NCBI GenBank assembly: GCA_023702235.1
Contig: JAMQCR010000002.1
Location: forward strand, 1,116,001 to 1,180,000
Reading direction: 5' to 3'
Length of the DNA: 64,000 nucleotides
Origin: Neobacillus pocheonensis
GTDB taxonomy: Bacteria > Bacillota > Bacilli > Bacillales > Cytobacillaceae
This document shows positions 54,231 through 63,552 of the stretch, piece by piece (within the stretch, counting starts at the first letter, position 1; each line of letters opens with the position of its first letter). The notes below the pieces were generated by a model. It saw only the letters and a list, made by a program, of their open reading frames with translations, searched no databases and was not told where the DNA came from. The position numbers and the translations under genes are program-made.

Positions 54231-54706
54231 AAGGATTTGATTCAAGAAGCTATTGACCAAATTGACGAAGCGATTATTCTTGTTGACTTCAACGACGAAA
54301 AAGAACTAGGTGAAGCACTATTTCGGGAAGGAATGCTTTCATTTGAAATCCCCGAAGAACTTGAATCGTTCATTGATTGGGAAGCAATCGGTCGAAATTA
54401 TACCACGGGTGGCGAGGGGTCTTACCCTTTCCGATGTCTAAAAACGAAAGGTTGCGGGGAAATGTCGGTTTATGGTTTGAACGGCAAGATTTCAACGAAA
54501 GAACTTCACGACGAAATTATTCGCATCATTAATGGGAAGGGGGGACGGTTTCGAATCCGCAAGTTGCGGCGTTTATCTTCGACCGATTCGGAATCGAATT
54601 TTCACAAATCAATCATGTTTGTTGGGCTTTGCGGCAATTCCTCTCCGAAGTCGTCAAAGCGGGTCAAGGTCAAATGAAATTAATTGAAGCGGGGTTGGAA
54701 CTATGA
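54227..54706 (+). pseudogene. Phage/plasmid-type gene with two frameshifts
   Basis: ATG 54227 overlaps the previous stop. A slip in the TTT at 54236 leads to IQEAIDQIDEAIILVDFNDE, ALFREGMLSFEIPEELESFI and KELHDEIIRIINGKGG. A second slip in a G-run near 54540 leads to NPQVAAFIFDRFGIEFSQIN and GQMKLIEAGLEL, ending TGA 54704-54706. The middle part slightly resembles ArdA antirestriction proteins, but not enough to claim it. Confidence 0.5.
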
Positions 54707-55141
54707 CTAATCTTATTGAAACATTCGGCGAAAAAATTGGAATGGCTCGGTATTTTATGAAGCACTTACGACAATATGTTGTAGACGGCAAAGGAAGCGA
54801 AGGCAAAGGCGGAAGCTGAAAAAGCGGCAAAGGCGAAATTCGCCGAACAAGCGACAAAGATTCAAGATTCTTCAAACGGAATCATTCACGGGATTATCCC
54901 GAAATATGAAACAAATCACTTCGTTGTTGAAGTCTTCGTTTCTGAAATCACTTGGTCTAATTCTTCCGAATCTGAAAAGAAATCGGCTTGCGTTACGATT
55001 GGGAACGCCGTGAAAAGTGCGGTCATTGATTCGGGTCTTGGAACTTCGAAAGATACGATTCTTGTTGATTTTTTCAGCTTCGAAAACCGTGACCAATTGG
55101 CAAATGAAAAAGTATTCGGCGGATATGATATCAAACGATAA
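54703..55141 (+). pseudogene. Phage-type gene with Ala/Lys-rich coiled region, frameshifted
   Basis: ATG 54703 (ATGA overlap) reads TNLIETFGEKIGMARYFMKH. A slip near 54785 leads to TAKEAKAKAEAEKAAKAKFA, a charged helical segment, then NHFVVEVFVSEITWSNSSES and KEKVF-like text to TAA 55139-55141. Unrecognised. Confidence 0.5.
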
Positions 55142-55195
55142 AACAAACGGGGAGGGCTTTGCTTCCGCTTCCTATATTGGAAGGAATGAAACAAC

Positions 55196-55762
55196 GTGAA
55201 GAAATGCAATATTTGCGGCGAAGACCGAATTGAAGAATTTTACAAGCACCAACGAACACGGTGCAAGGCGTGTCAAAAGGCGAAGCAATACGAATTCAAC
55301 CGAAAGAATCCCGACTATTTGAAGGCAAAGAATCAACGCCGCCGTGCGAAAAAATTGGCACTTCCAAACGATTTGACAACCGACCAATGGAAAGCGATTC
55401 TTGATCGATTTGAAAACAATTGTGCGATTTCAGATTCGACCGATATTGTTCTTGAACACGTGATACCTTTGAACTTTTTGCACATGGGAACAAGCGTCAA
55501 CAACGTCATTCCAATGGATAAAACGTTGAATCTTTCGAAGCGTGACAAAAATATTCTTGAATGGGTGCTTGAACCCGAAGTCGCCGAAGTTATTTATTGG
55601 GGCAAGTTCGAAGCAACAATGAAATACTTGGCGGAAGTGAACGGAATGACCGTCGAAGAATATTATGAATTCATTTATTTTTGCGAATACAACAAACGCA
55701 CCGTCGAAGAAGTGAAATCCGAATCACGGTCAAGCGTCGAATTGTTCAAAGCCGACATTTGA
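55196..55762 (+). CDS. HNH-like endonuclease
   Basis: 188 residues. The N-terminal zinc knuckle is CNICGEDR and CKACQKAK, then a basic stretch. The HNH-like core is NNCAISDSTDIVLEHVIPLN with the catalytic-type His and VNNVIPMDKTLNLSK. GTG start behind GGAAGGAATG. It is the only large intact gene of this decayed operon and an analogue of the gene at 30771. Likely a DNA-nicking enzyme of phage origin. Confidence 0.65.
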   Translation: MKKCNICGEDRIEEFYKHQRTRCKACQKAKQYEFNRKNPDYLKAKNQRRRAKKLALPNDLTTDQWKAILDRFENNCAISDSTDIVLEHVIPLNFLHMGTSVNNVIPMDKTLNLSKRDKNILEWVLEPEVAEVIYWGKFEATMKYLAEVNGMTVEEYYEFIYFCEYNKRTVEEVKSESRSSVELFKADI

Positions 55763-55809
55763 CGCTTTCCTTTTCGGGAATGTGTAAACAAGAAAAAGGG
55801 GGAATCGAA

Positions 55810-56058
55810 ATGAATTAAGTTCAATTGAAATACATGGTTTTATATTCGATTCGGGAAAGGGCTTTATCTAACAAGAATTTCGCTTTAATCAAAGAAGTTG
55901 AAGATACTTTGTTTGACGCCGAAGAATCCCTTGTTCGTTGGGCATTAGATAATTGCGAAGCAGGTGGAATGTGGAAAGAAGACACCGACTTTCTTCGAAA
56001 CAATTGGCAAACGAAAGTCGACCCAGTTCTTGAACTAGCGTTACGGTTTCGGATATAA
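55810..56058 (+). pseudogene. Small gene with TAA at codon 3
   Basis: ATG 55810 lies behind AAAGGGGGAATCG. The third codon is TAA (55816-55818), then the frame is open: VQLKYMVLYSIRERALSNKN and WALDNCEAGGMWKEDTDFLR to 56058. The good ribosome site ahead of a blocked start indicates a nonsense mutation. Translation from TTG 55825 would need a new start. Confidence 0.55.
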
Positions 56059-56668
56059 CGAAAAAGAGGGTCGAAGCTAATTATTTTAGAAACGGTGACA
56101 AATTATTGCTTATAAATTATTTTGTTTTAATGATATAGGATGCTTCGTGATTATTCACGGGGCTTTTTATTGCAAAAAAAAGAAGGAGGGGAAATCTCGC
56201 TATTTTTGTTGGTTTAATGTATTCAAGGATAAATCAATAAGGGATACTAATCGTTTTTTTGAATAGAAAAAAGGTTTAATTAATATAACATCGAATTAGG
56301 AAATATTTCAAGTGAAATGAAAGGTTTTTGGTGTATTTGTTGACTCCTTATCTTCCCTATAGTTCGGTACCATTGACAAGTGCTAGGCGTAGCACTCTTT
56401 CATCAATGTGCTGGCAGAATAGCAGGGTTAAAAAAGTGCCAAGCACAAATATTCTCTCCCTAGAATGGTAGACAGCTAGATTTGTCGAATCCTATCTACA
56501 AAAATATGGACAGAGTGGGTTTTATTTACAGACAATCCGTCATATTTTTAATTAAATCATTAAATCTAAAAAAGAAGAGTTTAATGAATAGACGGGAAAC
56601 AGATAAGGTGAACTGCAAAAAAATCGAGATTTAAAAATACGATTAGGGCATGATCGGAGGAATGAAGG
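56059..56668. other. Intergenic with hairpins
   Basis: GCTTCGTGA and TCACGGGGC with a T-run at 56142-56170 form a terminator. AGTGCTaggcgtAGCACT near 56388 is a compact hairpin. No gene. The right end carries the GGAGGAATG ribosome site of the pilin-like gene. Confidence 0.5.
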
Positions 56669-57034
56669 GTGAAAAATGTGTTGTTAAAACAAAGGAAAAA
56701 TGGATTGAATTTAATTCGGTTAATTGCTTTTTCGACAGTTGCTTTATTTCCTACAGCTGCAATGGCGGCTGGAAACCCGCAGGCACAGTTAGAATCGAAG
56801 CTTACATCGCTTTTTACAGGAATTTTTATTCTTCTCTTAAAAATCGTACCATTCATTGGTCTACTTGTGATCATATGGAATTATATCTACTATCGTGTAT
56901 CAACGGATCCCTATGTCAAAGCTGAGAAACGTAAGATAATGAAGAAAACTGTCATATCTACTCTCATAGCCACTTTTCTTTTGGTGATTGCCATTAGTTC
57001 TTATGGATGGGTGATGCGTAAGATACTCGGTTAG
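56669..57034 (+). CDS. VirB2/TrbC-like conjugation pilin
   Basis: 121 residues. A basic N-terminus and signal-like segment end in FPTAAMAAGN, then two hydrophobic helices (LFTGIFILLLKIVPFIGLLV and VISTLIATFLLVIAISSYGW) are joined by a charged loop. This is the usual form of VirB2/TrbC pilin-like proteins of Gram-positive conjugation systems. GTG 56669 follows GGAGG at eight bases. No other transfer genes are near, so it is an orphan of a lost conjugative element. Confidence 0.6.
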   Translation: MKNVLLKQRKNGLNLIRLIAFSTVALFPTAAMAAGNPQAQLESKLTSLFTGIFILLLKIVPFIGLLVIIWNYIYYRVSTDPYVKAEKRKIMKKTVISTLIATFLLVIAISSYGWVMRKILG

Positions 57035-57257
57035 TTCGAAATTTATGTGTTGGGTCTATAAATTACGCACCTTATGATATGAATTATATTTGCTTCTTGA
57101 AGGTTATGAAACATTTGTAAATACATAACAAAACGGGTGATTTTTTTAATTAATTCAATGGTAGATTATCTGTAAAGTTTGCTCCCTACTTCATTTAATA
57201 ACTTCATATAAGGGAATGATTGATTATTAGTAATAAAGGCTTTTAAAGTAATTTACC
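57035..57257. other. Intergenic
   Basis: No gene seen; AT-rich spacer after the pilin-like gene. Confidence 0.35.
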
Positions 57258-57857
57258 TCAATGTCAAGCACGATATGGTCAATTTTAGGGAGCCTTGTTA
57301 CCTCGAGCGGTACAACTTGGATACCAATACGCCGGAGCGAGAGCTGGTCCGCCCTTCATCCAACTAAAAATGGAAAAAGACACCATTTGATTTTTTACCA
57401 GGTTCGAAAGAAAAGGTGTGGTGGATTGTTCCAAAGGTCATGAATGGAAAATATCCATTAGTCAATGAACAGGTAAGGATAAAACTATTTGTCCATTTTG
57501 TGCCGGACAAGCAATTGGAAAAGATAATAATTTATCTGTTCTGTACCCTGAAATTGCAAAACAATGGCACCCAATAAAAAATGGAAACTTAAAACCTTAT
57601 ACAATTTCACCTGGAAGTAATAAAAAATTTTGGTGGCAGTATTCTAAAAAGCATGAGTGGGAAGCTTCAACTAGTAAAAGAACCCAAGGACAAAATTGCC
57701 CCTATTGTTCAAATAAAAAAGCAAATGGTGGTTGTGCAAAAATAGTCACGAACGGGAATCTGAAATTAGAGATAGGACTTTAAAAAAACGAAATTGCCCA
57801 TATTGCAATAAGAAGAGGACTTCTAAAGAATATAATTTGGAAATTAAAAACAGATAA
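57258..57857 (+). pseudogene. DUF4379 zinc-ribbon repeat protein, decayed
   Basis: In changing frames the DUF4379 repeat can be read twice. The first repeat gives HPTKNGK, KGHEWKISIS and CPFCAGQ. The second gives LYPEIAKQWHPIKNGNLKPY, NKKFWWQYSKKHEWEASTSK and CPYCSNKKA, then YCNKKRTS-like text. Each repeat ends in a Cys pair for zinc. Several frameshifts and stops are present and no start is visible. Such proteins occur in Bacillus mobile regions; function unknown. Confidence 0.7.
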
Positions 57858-58049
57858 AAAAAACTCTTTCCTTAAGGGGCTGTTGACAAACTAAATTGCC
57901 GTATTCCAAGGCACAAATTATGAAGGAGCTACTCTAGATTGGGCACCAATCTAGCTAACTTATTTCTGGAATTGAGTGTAAACCACAGAATTTGGTGAAG
58001 AGACCTTTTTTTTATGTAGGAGATACAAATTGATTCGAGGTGAAGGGAA

Positions 58050-58841
58050 ATGCGTAATGAGCCTTGTTGGTGCGGGAGTGGAAGGAAAGAAAAGAAATGT
58101 CATCCAGATGTAAAACGACACAGCGCCTTTGGGAACTTGATCATGCTCTATAACCGTGTCGATGAACTCATAAAAAACGAAAAAGGGAATGTAAAATGTA
58201 GAGCCGGATGCAGCGCTTGTTGTTATGAACATTTTTACATTTCTGCCACGGAGTTTTATTACATTATGTCCAGTATTATTGAAAATGAAGGTGAAAGTAA
58301 GGCTGAAGAATTTATTGACAGAGGTTATCAACTATGGCTGGAGTTTGAAAAAAAATATCCTGAAGCAGCCCAACAATTATACAATCCTTTGGCATCTCCT
58401 GAAGAGGCTGCTAACGGCTTAGCCTCATTACAGTTTATTGAAAGAACCTTTGAGTCCATAGACGGTACTGACCAATTAAGGGACAAAAAACCTTGTCCAT
58501 TCCTTGATACAAATAATGGCTGTTGTTCCGTTTATGAATATAGACCCTTTATTTGCAGAGAATTTGGTGTTGCAAAAAGAGTACAAATGACTTTGCCTTA
58601 TGAAGTGTGCGCTGAAATGAAGGATGGGTTGGCTTATCAAGAGGAAATGGTGGATATCAGTGAATACACTGAGGATGTTATAAACCTTAACAGTATCCTA
58701 TTCGGAAAGAAAGTTTTGCACCAACGACCTTACCCCATTTTTTACTTCATGAAATTTTTAAAAGGCAATATGAAAGGTCTTCAAGCGATGATTAAGAGGT
58801 ATAAGGAACTCAGTTTGAAAGAGTTAGTAATCCCCAGCTGA
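58050..58841 (+). CDS. SEC-C motif plus YkgJ-type cysteine cluster protein
   Basis: 263 residues. The N-terminal SEC-C zinc motif is PCWCGSGRKEKKCH. A YkgJ/CxxCxxCC-type cluster follows: KCRAGCSACCYEH, CPFLDTNNGCCSVYEYRPFIC. YkgJ-family proteins bind zinc or an iron-sulphur cluster and are of unknown role. The helical C-terminus is basic. ATG 58050 behind GAGGTGAAGGG. It appears intact and is a single-gene unit with a terminator at 58878. Confidence 0.8.
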   Translation: MRNEPCWCGSGRKEKKCHPDVKRHSAFGNLIMLYNRVDELIKNEKGNVKCRAGCSACCYEHFYISATEFYYIMSSIIENEGESKAEEFIDRGYQLWLEFEKKYPEAAQQLYNPLASPEEAANGLASLQFIERTFESIDGTDQLRDKKPCPFLDTNNGCCSVYEYRPFICREFGVAKRVQMTLPYEVCAEMKDGLAYQEEMVDISEYTEDVINLNSILFGKKVLHQRPYPIFYFMKFLKGNMKGLQAMIKRYKELSLKELVIPS

Positions 58842-58877
58842 ATAGCGCTCGATGTCAACTAGATATTTTAGATCAGT

Positions 58878-58916
58878 AAAAAAACACTGTTTTATTTTCA
58901 CTGACAGTGTTTTTTC
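58878..58916 (+). terminator. Terminator
   Basis: AAAAAAACACTGT (58878-58890) pairs with ACAGTGTTTTTT (58904 onward). Confidence 0.82.
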
Positions 58917-58919
58917 TTT

Positions 58920-59376
58920 TTCTTTTTAAGTTTTTTCCTTAAATGATCTATGTTCTTTAAAGATTCTTTCTATTTTAATTATCCATTTTTGAAAAACCGC
59001 TGACCTGAACCCTCATGCCATAATGGAGTGTAATTGGAACAAGTTCATTAAGATACCAAAGGGAAGATAAAGTAATCTTTGCTTTTGCTTGAATTCTGGT
59101 TTCATGGATTTGGTTTTTTGGCTTTCACTGATTGGTAGAATAAGTTGAGATCTTGATAAATCCAGAAACTTTTTGTTGATATTAAATAAAATATCAGCCC
59201 TAGTAATGTGGGGGGGGCAGCGGTCTATCTTTGTTTACTTTATTTAGATAAAATAGCAACAAGTTAATTGGGTTATAGAGAAGATTGTGAAGAGATGTAC
59301 TTAAGCTAAAGGGTAGCTTTACTTGAAAAAGTTAAACTGGGGACCTAATGTGGTCCTTTTATTTTTATTTTTAAAT
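58920..59376. other. Intergenic with a second terminator
   Basis: No gene. GGACC/GGTCC with TTTT at 59339-59361 is a small terminator-like hairpin just upstream of the YolD promoter. Confidence 0.45.
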
Positions 59377-59398
59377 AGAACATTTGTTTGTATATAAT
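59377..59398 (+). promoter_or_regulatory. LexA-like SOS box over YolD promoter
   Basis: AGAACATTTGTTTG (59377-59390) matches the Bacillus LexA box CGAACNNNNGTTCG at most positions, and TATAAT (59393-59398) follows. YolD-like genes are commonly SOS-regulated partners of UvrX-type polymerases. Confidence 0.6.
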
Positions 59399-59417
59399 GA
59401 ATAACGAGGTGAGTTTT

Positions 59418-59738
59418 ATGGCGATACGCGACCGCGGTAAAAAGAAATGGTAGTTTGCGTTTGGGATGCCGGAGTTAATTAAGGCACAGCGAGATCTATG
59501 GACAGATCAGGAGCGAATTATAAAGCCAATCATTGATGAATACGAGAAGGTTGAGTTTGACCAACGTACCTTTTATGCGATGGAGTTTAACCTATCAGTA
59601 AAGATTACGATGTGGTCTAACGGCTTTGCATTCGATATAACTGGTCACATACATTACATAGATTCGATATCAGACCAACTACGAATTGAACTCCTAGAAG
59701 GCGAGTTTCGACGGATTAATTTTGAGGATGTTATATGA
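59418..59738 (+). pseudogene. YolD-like protein with amber at codon 12
   Basis: ATG 59418 behind ACGAGGTGAG reads AIRDRGKKKW, then TAG 59451-59453, then FAFGMPELIKAQRDLWTDQE and GHIHYIDSISDQLRIELLEG. YolD relatives have Gln at that position (KWQ), so CAG to TAG is the likely change. The remainder is full length (107 codons in all). Translation from ATG 59466 would lose the conserved N-terminus. No uvrX neighbour is present. Confidence 0.85.
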
Positions 59739-59936
59739 GTATCGATCGTTGATTAAATGAGATGAAGTCGAGAGAGCATTAATCGTTATTGTAACTGTAG
59801 GGGAACGGTGGTAGTTGTTACAAATATTAATAGGGATCAATACGTTCTCTATTATTGTATTAACGTCAAAATGGTATAATATTTTTTATCCATATATTGA
59901 AAAAATATCCACATATTAAATAGGAGGAAATTAAGT
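59739..59936. other. Intergenic
   Basis: AT-rich spacer ending in ATAGGAGGAAATT, the ribosome site of the truncated DUF3800 gene. Confidence 0.4.
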
Positions 59937-60128
59937 GTGTTTAATATATATTGTGATGAAAGTTGCCATTTAGAAAACGATAGACAAAAAGCTATGGTAA
60001 TAGGATCAATAAAAGTTCCAAGGTCTTTGTTAAAAGATATTTCTGAAGACATAAAAAGAATAAAAGAGAGACATGGAATAAATAGGCATGCAGAAACAAA
60101 AAGGGAAAATATGGTATTATATATTTAG
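59937..60128 (+). pseudogene. DUF3800 N-terminal fragment
   Basis: GTG 59937 behind AGGAGG reads FNIYCDESCHLENDRQKAMV and GSIKVPRSLLKDISEDIKRI, the start of DUF3800 proteins, whose Asp-Glu-Ser motif (CDES) begins an RNase H-like fold. Homology ends near INRHAETKREN at about residue 57, and the frame stops at 60128. The rest has been replaced by the phosphoesterase gene a few bases later. Confidence 0.72.
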
Positions 60129-60158
60129 GGAATTGTGTTTTCAGTGGAGGTGGATAGC

Positions 60159-63029
60159 ATGGATAAGCCATCTGAGATTATTACCATAAGTGATCGAGAT
60201 ATAATGTCAGCCATTCAAGAAAATGGTTGGTACATTGACAAGGTAGAAAAAACGCCTGAAAGATGCTTAGAAGCTGTTAAGCAAAATGGTCGTACATTAC
60301 AATTGGTTCCTAAAAATTTACATTCTATAGCTTTGTGTCTTGAGGCTGTTAAACAAAATGCTTTAGCTATAAAATATGTGTCAAGAAAAATAATGACGGA
60401 TGATATTTGCATAGAAGCCGTTAGAAATGACGGAACAATAATAGCCTACTCCACGTATATTCCTGATGAGTTCCGAACAAAAAAGCTTTATCTTGAGGCA
60501 ATAAAGCAAAATGGCAAAGCCCTTGAATATGTTCCCGATAAGTATAAGTCAGAAAGCTTTTGGAAAATAGCTATTATGCAAAATGGTTTAGCGCTCGAAT
60601 TTGTTCCGAAGAATATTCTGTCAAAAGAATTATTCGTGTTAGCAGTTGAGCAAAACGGATTAGCCTTGGAATATGTGCCAAGTAAAAACAGAAGTAAAGA
60701 ATTATGTAATGCTGCTGTTAATAATAATGTATTGGCATTAGAGCATGTATCGAACAGATATAAAACGACGGAGTTGTGCAATGCGGCGGTAAACTCAAGT
60801 TGGAAAGCTTTTCTTTATGTGCCTGAGAGTATGTATACTTTAAATAATTGCCTTGAAATATTTGAACGGATATTAAGGGAATGCGACGATTTTTCTGAGA
60901 TATCGTATAGAGACCGCTCTTGTATTAGAGAGATAGCAAACCGCTTGCCAGATAGTATAAACAACGATATTCAAATTATCAGATTGGAAAGACAATTACA
61001 GGTACGGGGATTTAAGAGAAAATACTTTGATAAAGAAACACATAGATTTATTACGATAGAAAAAATACGCTATAGAGAAGAGGATGAAGTAAAAGAATTC
61101 GATTTATTTGTTGACTTTTATAAGCATTTAGATGCGGATTTGAAAAATGCCAATCTGCATGATTATGATTTTAAAGAGGTCAGTCTCGTCGATTTTAATA
61201 TTGAAGGTGCATTTATTAACAGCGATGTATTAGTCGAACAACACTTATATGACGATTCTTTTTACGCTGAAAACGTCAAAGATTATGATTGCAACACAGA
61301 GCTTATGATTTCTGCAGAAAATGAGGTAGTAGAGGCTATCTCTGTTCTTCATGATATCGATTTGGTTTCAGATGCCACATTAAATGACACTTCTCGCAAG
61401 ATATACTATATCAGTGATATCCACCTCAATCATAAGCTTTTAAAAGCATTCCCGACAAATGCAACTGAATTGGAAGTTAAAATGTATATTAGACAGCTTG
61501 TAAAAAAAATGATTGATACTGTTACAGATAAATCTTATGACGACTACTTATTAATAGCGGGAGATATATCTTTTAACTTTGAAATATCGACTTTGTTTTA
61601 TACAGAATTAGTCAAATATATGAAATCGAAGTTTTGGAGTCATCGTCAAATAGTAGTAGTGCTTGGGAATCACGAATTATGGGATTTCAATCGACGCGGG
61701 GTCGCACATTCTAATTTGCTTACATTGGATGAAATTATTCAGCAATACCGGGATTTGTTTTCAAGTCTAGGCATATGCTTTTTACAAAATGATTTGCTGC
61801 TTTCAAACGGAACGATTATTTCAGAAAAGCAATTGAAATCCATTGATCAGGAAGAGTTGAAGCATATCTGCTTGAAAAGTCCTTTTGTGATACTGGGTGG
61901 ATTAGGGTTTTCCGGCTTAAATTCACAATTTAACGCCACGCAAGGAATTTATCGGCAAACCATTATGTATTTAGATGAGGACATCAAACAGACAAACCAA
62001 TTTAAATTCATTTACAATAAAGTGAAAAGTGTTTTAGACAACGATAAAGTTATTATTTTAACTCATACGCCAAAAGAAAACTGGTCGAATGAAGATTACA
62101 ACCGTAACTGGATATATGTGAATGGACATACTCATCGAAATGATTACTGTTGTGACGAGGAAAAATCTTTTTATTCTGACAATCAAATTGGATATTATTC
62201 TACAAACATAGGTTTAAAGCATTTTAAATTATCAAGAGTTTATGATATTTTTAAGTATTATCCTGACGGAATTTATTCTATTTCAAGAGAGCAATATTTG
62301 GACTTTAACCGGGGCGTTGAGATTAAAGTAACTTTTAATAGAACAGGAACTATACATATGCTTAAAAACAATAATGTATATTGTTTTATACTTGAAAACC
62401 AGAACACAGGGAAAATATCTCTGTTAAATGGTGGGAGGATTAATAATTTAGAACATAACGACATCAATTATTACTTTGAGAGAATGGCGTATTATTCAGA
62501 TGCAATCAGAGGGTTATTTAGCGATTACAATCAAGCACTAAAATCCATATCTGATAGTATTAAAAAAATTGGCGGTATTGGGACAATCCACGGATGTATT
62601 GTTGATATAGATTTCTTTAATCACATTTATGTGAATCCGGAAGACGGAACCGTAACCCAATATTTTGCCTTGTCGATTGTTGATAAGTATATCTATCCAA
62701 ATGTCAAAGCGCTTTTGTTAGCTCAAAGAAAAGATTTATATGATAATTATATGAAACTTTTAGACGGAGAGAGCGAGGGCGTCAAGCTGTTGAAAGGTGA
62801 AATAAAAGCAGGAAGCATTGAAATATCAAGATTTATTCCGGATACTTATATGTACAGACCATCAAGAATAATGAAGTCATTACAGTACCTGACAGAAGTT
62901 AATGTTATAAGGATTTGGAACGATCGTATTATCGAATTTCAATTTCAAAGCAAAAATAAAGCAAAAGATTTGTGTGCTAATAATAACGACACTTTGTTGC
63001 TATCCGTTAAACGAAACAGAAGCAATTAA
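60159..63029 (+). CDS. DUF4116-repeat calcineurin-like phosphoesterase
   Basis: 956 residues. The N-terminus (about 15-235) holds seven or eight DUF4116-type helical repeats of pattern ELCLEAVKQNGLALEYVP. A linker precedes a calcineurin-like phosphoesterase domain with all metal motifs: SDIHLNH (Asp420, His422), AGDIS (Asp469), LGNHEL (Asn504, His505) and NGHTHRN (His657, His659). About 250 C-terminal residues match nothing I know. ATG 60159 follows GTGGAGGTGG. No signal peptide, so cytosolic. It probably cleaves a phosphodiester or phosphate ester; the repeats may bind a protein partner. Entirely intact beside decayed genes. Confidence 0.82.
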   Translation: MDKPSEIITISDRDIMSAIQENGWYIDKVEKTPERCLEAVKQNGRTLQLVPKNLHSIALCLEAVKQNALAIKYVSRKIMTDDICIEAVRNDGTIIAYSTYIPDEFRTKKLYLEAIKQNGKALEYVPDKYKSESFWKIAIMQNGLALEFVPKNILSKELFVLAVEQNGLALEYVPSKNRSKELCNAAVNNNVLALEHVSNRYKTTELCNAAVNSSWKAFLYVPESMYTLNNCLEIFERILRECDDFSEISYRDRSCIREIANRLPDSINNDIQIIRLERQLQVRGFKRKYFDKETHRFITIEKIRYREEDEVKEFDLFVDFYKHLDADLKNANLHDYDFKEVSLVDFNIEGAFINSDVLVEQHLYDDSFYAENVKDYDCNTELMISAENEVVEAISVLHDIDLVSDATLNDTSRKIYYISDIHLNHKLLKAFPTNATELEVKMYIRQLVKKMIDTVTDKSYDDYLLIAGDISFNFEISTLFYTELVKYMKSKFWSHRQIVVVLGNHELWDFNRRGVAHSNLLTLDEIIQQYRDLFSSLGICFLQNDLLLSNGTIISEKQLKSIDQEELKHICLKSPFVILGGLGFSGLNSQFNATQGIYRQTIMYLDEDIKQTNQFKFIYNKVKSVLDNDKVIILTHTPKENWSNEDYNRNWIYVNGHTHRNDYCCDEEKSFYSDNQIGYYSTNIGLKHFKLSRVYDIFKYYPDGIYSISREQYLDFNRGVEIKVTFNRTGTIHMLKNNNVYCFILENQNTGKISLLNGGRINNLEHNDINYYFERMAYYSDAIRGLFSDYNQALKSISDSIKKIGGIGTIHGCIVDIDFFNHIYVNPEDGTVTQYFALSIVDKYIYPNVKALLLAQRKDLYDNYMKLLDGESEGVKLLKGEIKAGSIEISRFIPDTYMYRPSRIMKSLQYLTEVNVIRIWNDRIIEFQFQSKNKAKDLCANNNDTLLLSVKRNRSN

Positions 63030-63051
63030 CGCCGCCTTTCAGCGGCGTTTC
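63028..63051 (+). terminator. Terminator of phosphoesterase gene
   Basis: AACGCCGC (63028-63035) pairs with GCGGCGTT (63042-63049). Confidence 0.78.
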
Positions 63052-63552
63052 TGCGTGATTATGAAGTTGTTTAATGATCTTTTAGATTAAGGAAATTCCG
63101 GTTGCGCATAAATAGACGTTTATACTGCTTCGTTGGTGTCAACAGAGATTCCGGACCCATAGCTTAGTGTCCAATATGTAGGGAAATTCGTGCTTTATAA
63201 GAGTTTTAAAATCATATGGATGGCTTTTCCTTCCCATTGGGTTATCGAATTTATTTTTCGGATTTGAAAAAAATAAGGAAGAAAAATGGATATTTATTTT
63301 CATTTTTTATTGGGTTTGTTTTTATCTTAAATTTCATCATCAGCTTATTCCAGTAACGGGGGCGTTAGTAAAAAAGGATTAACGTACCGGAGCGGCAATC
63401 CTTTTTTCTTATTTCGAATAATGGTTCTGGTCTATTTAACAAGATTTATTTTGGAGATCAATTTGGAAATGTAATTGTTAAGTTTCACACAACAATATAT
63501 CTTTCTCCGCTGAAGGCTCTTTTAATATCTGACTGCCAATCAACCCAGTCTT
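63052..63552. other. Intergenic with repeats and terminator
   Basis: TTAGTGTCCAATAT at about 63166 is a half site of the GACACT hairpin family. TTATTCCAGTAACGGGGGCG at about 63348 is a dispersed repeat copy. AAAAAAGGATT (63370-63380) and AATCCTTTTTT (63397-63407) form a terminator. No gene. Confidence 0.55.

Noticed and set aside
54237..54677. ArdA antirestriction protein
   Set aside because: Only a short acidic stretch resembles ArdA; the rest and the reconstructed frame do not.
54872..55209. Minus-strand ORFs opposite the frameshifted operon gene
   Set aside because: Shadow frames created by the coding bias of the plus-strand gene; no ribosome sites.
15312..59453. Reassigned stop codons (TAA/TAG read as Gln)
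   Set aside because: Many intact genes in the window end in TAA and TAG, all three stop codons occur as internal lesions, and frameshifts accompany them, so decay is the better explanation.
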